Source of the DNA: Acinetobacter amyesii
GTDB taxonomy: Bacteria > Pseudomonadota > Gammaproteobacteria > Pseudomonadales > Moraxellaceae
Direction: 5' to 3'
Assembly (NCBI RefSeq): GCF_002018365.1
Contig: NZ_MVKX01000008.1
Location: forward strand, 62,001-126,000
Length of the DNA stretch: 64,000 nt
Each line of letters begins with the position of its first letter. Within the stretch, counting starts at the first letter, position 1. Under the pieces are notes generated by a model, which ran no database searches, was not told the origin of the DNA, and worked only from the letters and a program-made list of their open reading frames with translations. Shown here one piece after another: positions 1 to 9,500 of the stretch. Made by a program: the position numbers and the translations under genes.

Positions 1-126
1 ATTGATCATGTCGACAATGGCCTGAGAACGGCTTTCATAATGCTGATCGACAATTTTTTGATCCAAAGCATCGACTGTTTTTTCAGGCACGGTAATACTG
101 ATACGCGCCAGCTTTTGTTTAGGCAC
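1..126 (-). CDS. Ribbon-helix-helix (NikR/CopG-like) transcriptional regulator, 5' part only
   Basis: The first 42 codons of a minus-strand gene lie here; the rest is beyond the window start. Translation begins at a GTG at 126, preceded by AAGGA at the right distance. The protein opens with a basic patch, a beta strand (ARISITVPEKTV) and two helices (ALDQKIVDQHYESRSQAIVD). This is the N-terminal ribbon-helix-helix DNA-binding fold of NikR and other CopG-type repressors. Without the C-terminal half I cannot see whether a nickel-binding ACT domain follows, so NikR is only the best guess. A 33-codon ORF ends 9 bases upstream and is probably cotranscribed. Confidence 0.7.
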   Translation of the reverse strand, partial: MPKQKLARISITVPEKTVDALDQKIVDQHYESRSQAIVDMIN

Positions 127-135
127 TGTTTTTCC

Positions 136-237
136 TTATTTTTTTTGATGAATATAGAAACCCGCGCGGGCGCTCAGTAGCTCAATGAAAAACTGCTTTA
201 ATTGATGCAGAAATGTTGCAGATTGATGGTGGTTCAT
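136..237 (-). CDS. Small 33-residue ORF upstream of the RHH regulator, unknown function
   Basis: This short ORF starts at an ATG at 237 that sits six bases after AGGAG (complement of 244-248). It stops at 136-138, and its stop overlaps the AAGGA ribosome-binding site of the downstream GTG-started regulator, so the two are probably translationally coupled. The peptide begins MNHHQSATFLHQLKQF, is rich in histidine and aromatic residues, has a short hydrophobic middle (FFIELLSARAGFY) and ends in lysines. I do not recognise it. It could be a genuine small protein, perhaps metal-related given its histidines and NikR-like neighbour, or a leader peptide. Confidence 0.5.
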   Translation of the reverse strand: MNHHQSATFLHQLKQFFIELLSARAGFYIHQKK

Positions 238-573
238 ATGCATCTCCTGTTTAAGTAATACAAAACATTTATTTCGTAATATCGATAGAAATGCAGAATC
301 TGTGCCAAGTGAGGAATATGAAAATGGTCTATTATTTTGTTCTTTTAACTTTCTTTTAGATTTTATTGTTCATTATTTGTGCAATAAACGCACTCCTACC
401 GCCCCATTTGCACTATTACTGCGATGTATTATTTGATGAAAGACTATTTCTTAAGGTCGTTGTTCTTAAACAAGAACATTGACCGACATGTAACAAACTC
501 GAAGTTCAATTTATTTCATCAACATTGAACATCATTTATACTGATTGATCATTCTATTCATCACTCAACGCCT
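238..573. other. Intergenic region between divergent genes
   Basis: About 330 AT-rich bases separate the minus-strand small ORF and RHH regulator from the plus-strand peptidase gene. On the minus strand AGGAG at 244-248 serves the small ORF. Promoters for both directions must lie here, but I see no hexamer pair with good spacing and no clear operator. No further ORF, repeat or terminator is evident. Confidence 0.5.
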
Positions 574-1656
574 ATGAAGTATTTCAGCTGCGCGGTATGT
601 TCTAACCAAATCTTTTTTGCCAATTCACACTGTGTCAATTGTCAGACTGCGCTGGGTTATATTGCCTCTGAAAAGCAAATGGGCTGTTTTGAAAAGCACA
701 GCACTACGCTGTGGCTTGCGTTAAATCCTGAAATAAAGGGAAAACGCTTTAAACCTTGTCATAATTATCAGCATCATCAGGTATGTAACTGGATGGTGCC
801 TGCCGACAGTGAAGAAATTTACTGTGAGTCTTGCCTGCTCACTCACACCATTCCCAACTTAGATAACCCAGACCATATTGTGTACTGGGCACGATTGGAA
901 CATGCCAAACGGCGTTTTTTGTATTTAATGCAGCAACTGAATACCATGCCGCGTCCTAAACGCAGTCAAGATGACCGTTTTGGGCTGCGTTTTGATTTTC
1001 TCATGCCAACAGAAAATACACCTGTCATGACCGGTCATGCTAATGGCATTATTACCTTGAATGCCAGTGAAGCAGATGTGATTTACCGCGAAACAACGCG
1101 TATAAAAATGGGGGAAAACTACCGTACACTTCTTGGTCATTTTAGACATGAAAGTGGTCATTATTATTTTGATTTGATAAAACATTTACACCCTGAACTG
1201 ATTGAGGAATTTCGGGAATTGTTTGGTGATGAACGACAAGATTATAGTGAAGCTTTGAAACGGCATTATAATGACGGTGCGCCGCAAAATTGGGCGGATT
1301 ACTATGTCAGTTCCTATGCTAGTACGCATCCTTGGGAAGATTGGGCGGAAACATGGGCGCATTATTTGCACATGATGGACACCCTAGAAACAGCCTACTA
1401 TGCAGGATTAGTGGTCAAAACCAATAAGTCGGATTTGAATAATTTAGAATTAAAAGAAAACCCGATTGGCGCTCAGGATTTTGACCTATTGCTGCAACAC
1501 TGGATGACCTTGACCTTTAATTTAAATGCGTTGAACCGCAGCATGGGCTTAGATGATGCATATCCATTTACATTGTCGAATCCTGTATTGGATAAATTAC
1601 GATTCATTCACCACAAACTGCTCAACATGACCTTAAAAAACCAGCAGCACAATTAG
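574..1656 (+). CDS. Putative zinc-binding metallopeptidase with N-terminal zinc ribbon
   Basis: This 360-residue protein starts with a cysteine-rich zinc ribbon (CAVCSNQIF, then CVNCQ at about residues 6-24), with further cysteine pairs near residues 60-90. The middle carries HESGHYYFD, an HExxH zinc-protease motif, and the region after it is acidic and aromatic (HPWEDWAETWAHYLH). This fits the family annotated as putative zinc-binding peptidase (zinc ribbon plus Peptidase_Mx). No signal peptide is visible, so it is probably cytoplasmic, and the substrate is unknown. The ATG at 574 has no convincing ribosome-binding site. It stands alone, divergent from the RHH regulator. Confidence 0.75.
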   Translation: MKYFSCAVCSNQIFFANSHCVNCQTALGYIASEKQMGCFEKHSTTLWLALNPEIKGKRFKPCHNYQHHQVCNWMVPADSEEIYCESCLLTHTIPNLDNPDHIVYWARLEHAKRRFLYLMQQLNTMPRPKRSQDDRFGLRFDFLMPTENTPVMTGHANGIITLNASEADVIYRETTRIKMGENYRTLLGHFRHESGHYYFDLIKHLHPELIEEFRELFGDERQDYSEALKRHYNDGAPQNWADYYVSSYASTHPWEDWAETWAHYLHMMDTLETAYYAGLVVKTNKSDLNNLELKENPIGAQDFDLLLQHWMTLTFNLNALNRSMGLDDAYPFTLSNPVLDKLRFIHHKLLNMTLKNQQHN

Positions 1657-1828
1657 ATTAAATTTAACACGTGACAGTGTTTGAATCTCAAATCAACTTT
1701 TCGGTATCACAATATTCGTACATTAGCTTAATTTGAAAAAATGTATACGTAGTAATTTTCTAAGATTAGGTGCTGTAATACCTGCCCTATTTTTACTATT
1801 TTATAAAGGTTAAAATAACAAAAAATAG

Positions 1829-3811
1829 ATGCCTGTGACCTTTCCAATGATGCCTTTCACGCATTTACCCGCTCGTTTCATGTGTATCATCAGCCTGAGT
1901 TTGCTCAGTGGATGCCAATTGGTCAAATTACAAGAAAATCAACTCAGTGCGTCACTAAATAATAAAACAGACAGCATATTAACCCATCAAAAGCTCAGTA
2001 CATTTAGCCATCAAATCCTGTTAATGGTGAATGAAAGCGACCAATCTTGTTTAAATGCGCTTGAAAGCTGTATTCACAAAATGCGTAATAATGAAACTTT
2101 AGATATTGCTCAAGTCTATGCAGCAGCAAGTGAGCTGTACATGGCACGTGCTTTAATAGCCGATCAAAATCCAAAATGCAAAAAAAGCTTAAAACAACAC
2201 AGCGGAAAATTAGCTTCAAGCAAAATTAAAATGTGTATGGATCAGCAGCTTGCAGACTTTGATTTCAGTCTGCGCTACAGCTATGTCTATCTATTTAAAT
2301 CCGCTCAAGCCCCTGAAGAACGCTTATTTGATTTGCGTCAGGGACAAGTCCGCACCTTTTATAATGTGGCTTTATCACGTTTAATCACCTCATCATTTAC
2401 CCGTTTTGACTATCAGCAAATGCCTGAAAGTTTAATGCTGGGTTCATCGCTTTATCATTTTAATTATGAGCATTATCCTGAAATCAAAAGTGCGGACATT
2501 GATAAATTACTCTCGAGCTATAATTTTAATTTTTCAGGCTTAAAAACCATTAACCGTCAGGAAGGCATTGGTTCTGAATTTGTCTTAGTCAAAAAAGCCA
2601 CGGATCTGTCTGCTGCGCAGTCTTTTATACTAGATCCTGAACAATATTATTCAAATCAACCCAACCCCAATATCCATACAGCACGGTATTTATCAGTTAG
2701 TGCGATCGCCGAGCCTGCCAAGACCAATAGCAGCATTAGTGAAATTTTGTCGCCGCAATCAAATTTTAAGGTTGAATTATTTAATCCCTATCAATTTAAA
2801 AAGGCAAAAATTGAATCTAAGTCCTACACGCTAACGGCCAATTATTCTGTGCCTTATGGACTTTGGTTAGCCGAAAATAAATTAGGACAATCTGGCTATT
2901 GGACACTTCTGAATAAGGAAGAACATTTGCGCATGCCACATGTGTTTATGTTAGAGCCGTATCAACCCAAGAAAAAGATTATTGTCATGGTTCACGGTTT
3001 AGCCAGCAGTCCTGAAACGTGGATCGGCCTGACCAATAACATTATGGGGGATCAAAAACTACGTGATCATTACCAAGTTTGGCAAGTGTTTTACTCAACC
3101 AATATGCCAATATTTGAGAGTCGTTTTCAAATCAATGCTTTACTCAAACAGGCATTTGCAACTGTTCAGTTCAATACGCCTTCGGCTCAAGATGCTGTCA
3201 TTATCGGACATAGTATGGGCGGCATCATCAGTCGTTTATTGGTTAGTGATGCAGATATTTCCGCTCAAGCTATTCCACTCATGAACTATGAACAAAATAC
3301 ACAGTTACAACGTCATCCAATTATCCGCGATCGTTTTGTCTTTAAAGCATTGAAGCCAGTTAGTCGTGCAATTTTCATTGCCGCACCGCATCATGGTACT
3401 GACTATGCAGACCGCTGGTTTACCAATTTGGCGAAAAAAATCGTAGTATTGCCTTTAAGTTTTTTAAATGATGTCAATGTTGAACTCCCGAATGCAAAAA
3501 ATTCAACTATGGGCCTGATTAAGTCTGGACCTGCAGATTTAAGTCAACAATCACGTTTTATGCTGCTGACTGCTGACATCATGCCAAATAAAGATATTCC
3601 TTATCATTCTATTATGGGAAATCAGACGCAAAGTACTGAACCGAGCAAAAAGTCGGATGGCATTGTTCCCTATACAAGTTCTCATTTAGATGGCGCGGTG
3701 TCTGAAAAGATATTCAATGGTGGACATTCCATCCATGAGTCTCCAGATGCAATTTTAGAATTGCGACGCATTTTGAGAGAGCATTTGGACAATGAAGCGT
3801 TGAATCAATAA
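1829..3811 (+). CDS. Lipase-like alpha/beta-hydrolase lipoprotein
   Basis: This 660-residue protein has a lipoprotein signal peptide ending in the lipobox LLSGC (Cys29), so it should be membrane-anchored outside the cytoplasm. The first ~380 residues are a poorly characterised helical region. The C-terminal half is an alpha/beta hydrolase: an oxyanion segment (MVHGLASSPETW), the nucleophile elbow GHSMGG with Ser462, and candidate Asp610 (KSDGIVPY) and His633 (GGHSIHE). The likely activity is on ester lipids, but the substrate is not predictable. No foldase or secretion gene is adjacent. It is followed by the OLD-type gene in the same direction with about 85 bases between them, and I see no obvious terminator. 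Confidence 0.8.
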   Translation: MPVTFPMMPFTHLPARFMCIISLSLLSGCQLVKLQENQLSASLNNKTDSILTHQKLSTFSHQILLMVNESDQSCLNALESCIHKMRNNETLDIAQVYAAASELYMARALIADQNPKCKKSLKQHSGKLASSKIKMCMDQQLADFDFSLRYSYVYLFKSAQAPEERLFDLRQGQVRTFYNVALSRLITSSFTRFDYQQMPESLMLGSSLYHFNYEHYPEIKSADIDKLLSSYNFNFSGLKTINRQEGIGSEFVLVKKATDLSAAQSFILDPEQYYSNQPNPNIHTARYLSVSAIAEPAKTNSSISEILSPQSNFKVELFNPYQFKKAKIESKSYTLTANYSVPYGLWLAENKLGQSGYWTLLNKEEHLRMPHVFMLEPYQPKKKIIVMVHGLASSPETWIGLTNNIMGDQKLRDHYQVWQVFYSTNMPIFESRFQINALLKQAFATVQFNTPSAQDAVIIGHSMGGIISRLLVSDADISAQAIPLMNYEQNTQLQRHPIIRDRFVFKALKPVSRAIFIAAPHHGTDYADRWFTNLAKKIVVLPLSFLNDVNVELPNAKNSTMGLIKSGPADLSQQSRFMLLTADIMPNKDIPYHSIMGNQTQSTEPSKKSDGIVPYTSSHLDGAVSEKIFNGGHSIHESPDAILELRRILREHLDNEALNQ

Positions 3812-3895
3812 CGATAAAATTGCTTTATGTATTTATAAATTATCTTTTAAAAGCAGTATTTTATTGCTAAATTAGCTCCATATTTTGGGGGCTAT

Positions 3896-5773
3896 ATGAC
3901 AGAAAAATTATATTATTGGGCTGAAAACTTAGAAAACTATAGCTCTGACAATGATGTTGAATTTGAAGAAGTAATAGAAATTAAACGACTTAATTTTTTC
4001 ATTGGTAAAAATAATGCAGGAAAAAGTCGGTTTATTAGAAATCTTTTCTCAAGTACCTATCCATCGGGAATATATAAATATAAAAAACTGTTAAAAAATA
4101 TCAATATTTTAAAAAATAAACTGCCACAGATTAATGAGATTCTAGGATACAGTACGACTAATTCAGAAATTAAATCTTTGTATAAAGATTTAATTAAAAT
4201 GCTTTCTGAAACAAGAGTTGATCCATTAATTTACATTAACTCTGCTATAAAAGGACAACTTGAGAACAACCTTCATATTTACCAGTATCTCGAAAATTAT
4301 AGTTTATTCGAACTAACTGATGATGATGTACAAAATATTTCAGGTTTTTTTGAAATAAAATTCTATATACCTATTCTACGTGGTATGCGTCCTGTCACAG
4401 AGCAACAAAATATACAGCCCTATATTGAACGTGCTCAAAAAGACTATTTTTCAGATAAAAATAAATTTGATTCTAAAAATATTATTACTGGAGAAACTCT
4501 TTACCATGAACTTCAAATTCATCTCTTTGGTAAGCCAGTACACCGCGAGCTCATAAAAAGTTATGAAGAAAAATTAAGCCAGTATTTTTTTGATAATGAA
4601 CCTATCACTTTAATTCCATACATTGGTAAAGATGACAATGGTCATGACAATGATGTTGTTCATATTAAAATTGGAGAAGATGATCAATTTCCTATTCATA
4701 AACTTGGTGATGGTCTTCAGCAAGCAATCATTTTGACATACGAAGCATTCATTAAAAAAGATAGAACCCACGCATTCTTCATAGAAGAACCTGAATTGCA
4801 CATGCATGCAGGTATGGTTCGTCAATTGATGAACTTTTATCTCAATGAAACACCTCATTATTATTTTTTTACTACTCACTCCAACCATTTACTAGATATG
4901 GCAGATGAATCAGACCAAGTCATGATTCAAAAGTTTGTAAAACAACCAAAAGAAAATAAGTCAGATGAATTTGATTTTAAAATTCATCGTTGTGACCGTG
5001 ATCGGGATTTACTTGCTTCATTAGGTGTGCGTCCGTCTTCTGTCTATTTGGCTAACTGTACAATTTGGGTAGAGGGCATTACAGATCGGCTTTATATCAC
5101 TAAATATATGGAAAAATATTTAGCTGAACTAGAGTCAGCTGATGTGGAGCTTTATAAAAAATACCGTAGATTTATGCCGAACTATCACTATACGTTTGTG
5201 GAATATGCTGGCAGTAATTTAGTACATTGGTCTTTTAGCGATGATTATGCTGACCAATTAGAAGATAAGGGATTAAGCGCTAAAGCTGTTGCAAGTGAAA
5301 TGTTACTCATTGCTGATGGTGATATTCAAAGTAAGGCTGATCGTGTTCAAGTCTTAAAAAGTGAATTAAAGAAAGGCAATTATCTGATTTTAGAGTGTAA
5401 AGAAACAGAGAATACTCTACCTAAGGATTCCATTATTAGAGTCGCGACTCAAAGATTCAAGCGTATGAAATCTAAAACTAAAGATAGCTATGATATTTCT
5501 TTAACTAACAATATAACGAGTGAAAATTACTTTGATCACAAAGAATATGGTATTGGTAAACTCCTAGATATTAAATTAAAAAAACCTTCATCAAAAACCA
5601 CACAATCTTTGTTTGCCGATGGTCAAGGTGTCGGTACTATTAAATACAAATTAGATTTTTGCCGTGAAATTATTAAAGATTTTGATGAAAATCCTGATTG
5701 GGAACTGACACCAAAAGCAAAGGATCTATGCATCCGAATTTTCAAACTTATTGAAAAGTGTAATTCAAATTAG
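3896..5773 (+). CDS. OLD-type AAA ATPase with TOPRIM nuclease domain
   Basis: This 625-residue protein starts at an ATG preceded by GGGGG. It has a Walker A motif GKNNAGKS at residues 37-44, a long inserted helical region, and an ABC-type Walker B (HAFFIEEPELHMH, Glu297/Glu298). A C-terminal TOPRIM-like part follows, with VEGITDR (Glu393) and LLIADGD (Asp474, Asp476). This order is that of OLD-family overcoming-lysogenization-defect nucleases, several of which act in phage defence. No UvrD-like helicase (Gabija) or reverse transcriptase (retron) lies next to it, so it would be a solitary class 1-type OLD. It is AT-rich relative to its neighbours and faces a toxin-antitoxin pair, which suggests acquired DNA. 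A PARIS-like or housekeeping repair role is not excluded. Confidence 0.8.
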   Translation: MTEKLYYWAENLENYSSDNDVEFEEVIEIKRLNFFIGKNNAGKSRFIRNLFSSTYPSGIYKYKKLLKNINILKNKLPQINEILGYSTTNSEIKSLYKDLIKMLSETRVDPLIYINSAIKGQLENNLHIYQYLENYSLFELTDDDVQNISGFFEIKFYIPILRGMRPVTEQQNIQPYIERAQKDYFSDKNKFDSKNIITGETLYHELQIHLFGKPVHRELIKSYEEKLSQYFFDNEPITLIPYIGKDDNGHDNDVVHIKIGEDDQFPIHKLGDGLQQAIILTYEAFIKKDRTHAFFIEEPELHMHAGMVRQLMNFYLNETPHYYFFTTHSNHLLDMADESDQVMIQKFVKQPKENKSDEFDFKIHRCDRDRDLLASLGVRPSSVYLANCTIWVEGITDRLYITKYMEKYLAELESADVELYKKYRRFMPNYHYTFVEYAGSNLVHWSFSDDYADQLEDKGLSAKAVASEMLLIADGDIQSKADRVQVLKSELKKGNYLILECKETENTLPKDSIIRVATQRFKRMKSKTKDSYDISLTNNITSENYFDHKEYGIGKLLDIKLKKPSSKTTQSLFADGQGVGTIKYKLDFCREIIKDFDENPDWELTPKAKDLCIRIFKLIEKCNSN

Positions 5774-5774
5774 A

Positions 5775-5800
5775 AAAAGACCGCCTAAGCGGTCTTTTTT
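5775..5800. terminator. Bidirectional rho-independent terminator
   Basis: A nine-base-pair stem (AAAGACCGC / GCGGTCTTT) with loop CTAA is followed by a T run on the plus strand and preceded by an A run. It can therefore stop transcription from both the OLD-type gene and the convergent antitoxin gene. Confidence 0.85.
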
Positions 5801-5802
5801 AA

Positions 5803-6105
5803 TTAAACATTAAATCCAATATGTTTACCTGTAGGTAATTCGACATCAATACGAAGTTTCCCACCCATTGCTTCTACATATTTTTTCATGGTTGATATTT
5901 TTAAATCATTACCACGGTTTTCGATTGCAGAAAGCGAAGGCTGTTTAATCCCTAAAGTTTCTGCTAATTCTTTTTGAGAAATTTCCAACTCTTCACGAAT
6001 CATGTGAAGATGCTGTTCAAGCATCAGTTCTTCTGCCATTTGCTGAATACGAGCTTGGCTTTCAGCAGAGCGAGCTGCCAATAACTCTTGTAAACTTTTT
6101 GCCAT
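5803..6105 (-). CDS. higA: HigA-type antitoxin, XRE helix-turn-helix protein
   Basis: This 100-residue protein has a basic N-terminal helix, then an XRE/Cro helix-turn-helix (ISQKELAETLGIKQPSLSAI, about residues 43-62), and a C-terminal segment typical of HigA partners (MKKYVEAMGGKLRIDVELP). It binds and neutralises the toxin encoded upstream and should repress the shared promoter. Its ATG at 6105 lies one base after the toxin stop codon, and its AGGAG ribosome-binding site is inside the toxin gene. The toxin-first order is characteristic of the HigBA type. Confidence 0.85.
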   Translation of the reverse strand: MAKSLQELLAARSAESQARIQQMAEELMLEQHLHMIREELEISQKELAETLGIKQPSLSAIENRGNDLKISTMKKYVEAMGGKLRIDVELPTGKHIGFNV

Positions 6106-6106
6106 G

Positions 6107-6454
6107 TTAGGAATCTCCTAAACTCTTTAAATGCAAAGTGTATTGCTCATCTGCAATTGCCAGCATTTCTGTATAAAAACGCTTTTTACCGCTTTTATCA
6201 CCAATGTATAACACAATCGCTTGTCTTAACGGATCAAAAGCAAAGAAAGCTCGAATCGGTTTGCCACGGTGTTGCACACGAAGTTCTTTCATATTGGTAT
6301 ATTTAGAATCATATACAGTGTCCACCAAAGGTCGACCTAAGCTTGGTCCTTGTGATTGCAACACAACTAAAGCTGCCAAGACCTTTTCTTGTGTCGAATC
6401 GTCTTGCTGAGCAAGCCATTCATTAAATACATCTGTGGTCAATACTGTCCACAT
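6107..6454 (-). CDS. higB: HigB-type toxin (Gp49-like RelE superfamily)
   Basis: The product from the ATG at 6454 is about 115 residues, the usual length for the family. It opens WTVLTTDVFNEWLAQQDDST and contains ELRVQHRGKPIRAFFAFDP and IGDKSGKKRFY, the conserved core of the phage-derived Gp49/HigB group. These are RelE-fold ribonucleases that cleave mRNA on ribosomes. An in-frame ATG at 6508 would add 18 residues, but TATAGT/TATATT promoter-like hexamers overlap that stretch, so I prefer 6454. With higA it forms a two-gene operon that ends at the terminator shared with the OLD-type gene. Confidence 0.85.
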   Translation of the reverse strand: MWTVLTTDVFNEWLAQQDDSTQEKVLAALVVLQSQGPSLGRPLVDTVYDSKYTNMKELRVQHRGKPIRAFFAFDPLRQAIVLYIGDKSGKKRFYTEMLAIADEQYTLHLKSLGDS

Positions 6455-6513
6455 AGCACAACCAAAATATAGACTATAAGCTATATCATAATTTAATCGA
6501 GTAAACACTGCAA

Positions 6514-6538
6514 ATAAAAAACCGCCCTCACGGACGGT
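6514..6538 (-). terminator. Terminator downstream of the carboxylase operon
   Basis: Read on the minus strand, the stem CCGTCC/GGGCGG (one G-U pair) with loop GTGA is followed by TTTTTTA. A second perfect hairpin (CCTCC...GGAGG, 6549-6567) lies between it and the carboxylase stop codon and may assist termination. Confidence 0.75.
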
Positions 6539-6582
6539 CTTAAAATTGCCTCCTTTTTTAAAGGAGGGTTAGTGAGGATTTT

Positions 6583-9500
6583 TTATGCCACAGGCGACAA
6601 CGTAAACAAAACTTGCCCTGTTTTCACTGTTTGCCCTTTTTCAATGGTAATTTCAGAAACCATCATCCGTTCAGGTGCAATAATCGGAATCTCAATTTTC
6701 ATCGCTTCAATGACTGCAAGCGTTGCACCTTCTTCCACAATATCACCTGACTTGCATTCGATTTTCCAAATACTTCCCGGCATGTGCGATTCCACAGCAC
6801 AACCACCTTCAGGTATTTGAACATCACTATCATCGGTCATCGCATCTAAACTTTCAGACACGTATTCTGCCAAGCCTGCTTCATGCCAGCGACGACGTTC
6901 TTCATCAAAATTGGCTTGTTGGATGGATTTAAATGCTGAGATTGATTCTGCATTTTCAGTGAGGAACTCGTTGTATTCTTTTAGGTTCAGTACACCTTCT
7001 TCTACACGCAGTTTTAAGCGACCTGCTTTGAAGTCCTCACGCATCTGCATCAGTTCAGCTTCTGAAACTTCATAAAACTTAATTTGGTCAAAGAAGCGTA
7101 ATAACCACGGCATACCTTGCTCAAAGTCAGGGTTTTTACGGTAACGAGACCACATTTGCGTAGTACGACCCACAAACTGATAGCCTCCCGGACCTTCCAT
7201 ACCGTACACACACATATACGCACCGCCAATACCGACAGCATTTTCAGGTGTCCATGTCCGTGCAGGGTTGTATTTAGTCGTCACTAAACGCTGGCGAGGA
7301 TCAAGTGGTGTTGCCACAGGTGCACCTAAATACACATCGCCCAACCCCATGACCAAATAACTCGCGTCATAAACCACATCTTTGACTGCTTGTTTATCTT
7401 TTAAACCATTAATACGACGGATAAACTCAATATTGTCAGGACACCATGGCGCATCTGGACGTACCGTTTGCATATAGCGCTCTGTCGCTAGCTGGGTTTG
7501 TGAATCCTCCCAAGCAAGTGGTAAATACACAGTCCGTGACGGTACTTGCATTTGGGTCACATCAGGCAGTTCAGCTTCAGCGACTTGTAGCAAACGTAAT
7601 AAATCCAATTGATCAAGCTTGATCGAATCAAAATGGATTTGTAGCGAACGAATCCCCGGTGTGAGATCAATAATCCCTGTGATATTTTGCTTTTGAACCC
7701 ATTGCATGAGTGCATGAATACGGAAACGTAAGTTCAGATCTAAAACTAACTCACCATATTCCACCAACATGTAGTTATTGCCCGCAGGACGATACACCAC
7801 ATCCGGTAAGCCATTCTGACCTTTTAAAGTATCAAGCACCGCATTTTTTAAGGTGGAAAGTTCAGGATAAAATGACTCATCAAATGCCACAGCCTGCGTA
7901 TCACATGCTTCTAATTGCATATGATATTTTTCATTTAAAAGTTTCGCTTGATGATAACTCACAGGTATAAATCTGACTTTGTCTCCTGCTTTCAATTGAC
8001 CGAGTTTCCAAAGCTCAGAATTAATCACCACGGCAGGACAAACAAAGCCTCCCAAACTTGGACCATCTGGACCTAGAATAATTGGCATATCGCCCGTGAA
8101 ATCAATTGCACCAATCGCGTAAGCATTGTCATGAATATTTGATGGATGCAAACCGGCTTCACCACCATCCTCACGTGCCCATTCAGGTTTTGGACCAATC
8201 AAACGAATACCTGTACGGCTTGAGTTAAAGTGAATCTCAAAAGTATGGGCAAAGAAGGTATCAATGTCTTTTTTAGTGAAGAAGTCTGGTGCACCATGCG
8301 GGCCGTACATCACCGCAATTTCCCATTCATGACTAAACGTTGGCACTTGTTCAGGTGTAAGCGCTATCACTTCATCGCTTGTGAATGCCGTGATCGGCAA
8401 CATATCTCCAATCAATAAATTACGCCCTGCATGACCGCCAAATTGACCTAAGGTAAAGGTCGCTTGTGAACCTAAATATTCAGGCACATTCAAACCGCCT
8501 TTAATCCCGATATAGGTGCGACAACCTGTGGCGATTTTTCCACATTTTAGAATCTGTCCTTTACGCACATTCACGGTTTGCCACATTGGCACAGCCACAC
8601 CATCAAGCGTTGATGGCATATCACCACCCGCCAATACAATTTGGCTATCACAATGGAATTTTAAGCTTGGTCCTTGCAAAGTGCATTCAAGCCCTGCCGT
8701 GTTATATGCATTGCCTAACAATTGATTCGCAACATTAAGTGACAGCGGATCAATCGCACCTGAGGGCGGAACACCGACATCCCAATAGCCCAAACGACCT
8801 GTGACATCTTGCACAGAAGTTTGAATGCCTGATTGCAACACTTCAATTTTTTGGGTTTTCCATTCAAAAGTATTGAGGAAACGTGTGGTTTGCGTACCGG
8901 CTTTAAATACATCGCAGTCGATAATATTTTGTAGATATTCAAGATTGGTTTCGATGCCTGCAACCGATGTTTTCGCGAGTGTTGCGGTCATGGCTTGAAT
9001 CGCTGACTCGCGGTCATCTGCCGTGACAATGATTTTGGCAATCATCGGGTCATAAAATGACGATACATTTGAACCCGTTTCAACCCAAGTTTCATTGCGT
9101 GCCTGCGGATCAAAATCAACGTATGTTAAAAGCCCTGCACTTGGTTGGAAGTTTTTAATTGGGTCTTCTGCATAGAGACGTACTTGAATCGAATGACCTT
9201 TAGACACAAGTTCCGCCGTTGGTGCAATCCAATCACCGCTGCCTAAGGTCACCATCCATTCCACAAGGTCTACACCAAACACTTGCTCCGTTACGCCATG
9301 TTCAACTTGCAGACGGGTATTCACTTCTAAGAAATAGAATTCCTGTGTGTCGGTATCCATGACAAATTCAACTGTGCCTGCCGAGCGGTAATTCACCGAC
9401 TGCATCAACCCAATCGCAACTGATTGAATATAGGCACGTTGCTCATCATTGATATGTGGTGCTGGGGTTTCTTCCACCACTTTTTGGTTACGACGTTGTA

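Noticed and set aside
6572..8963. Many 60-90-codon open frames on both strands inside the carboxylase gene
   Set aside because: They lie entirely within a gene with strong domain evidence, lack ribosome-binding sites and show no motif; they are shadows of its codon bias.
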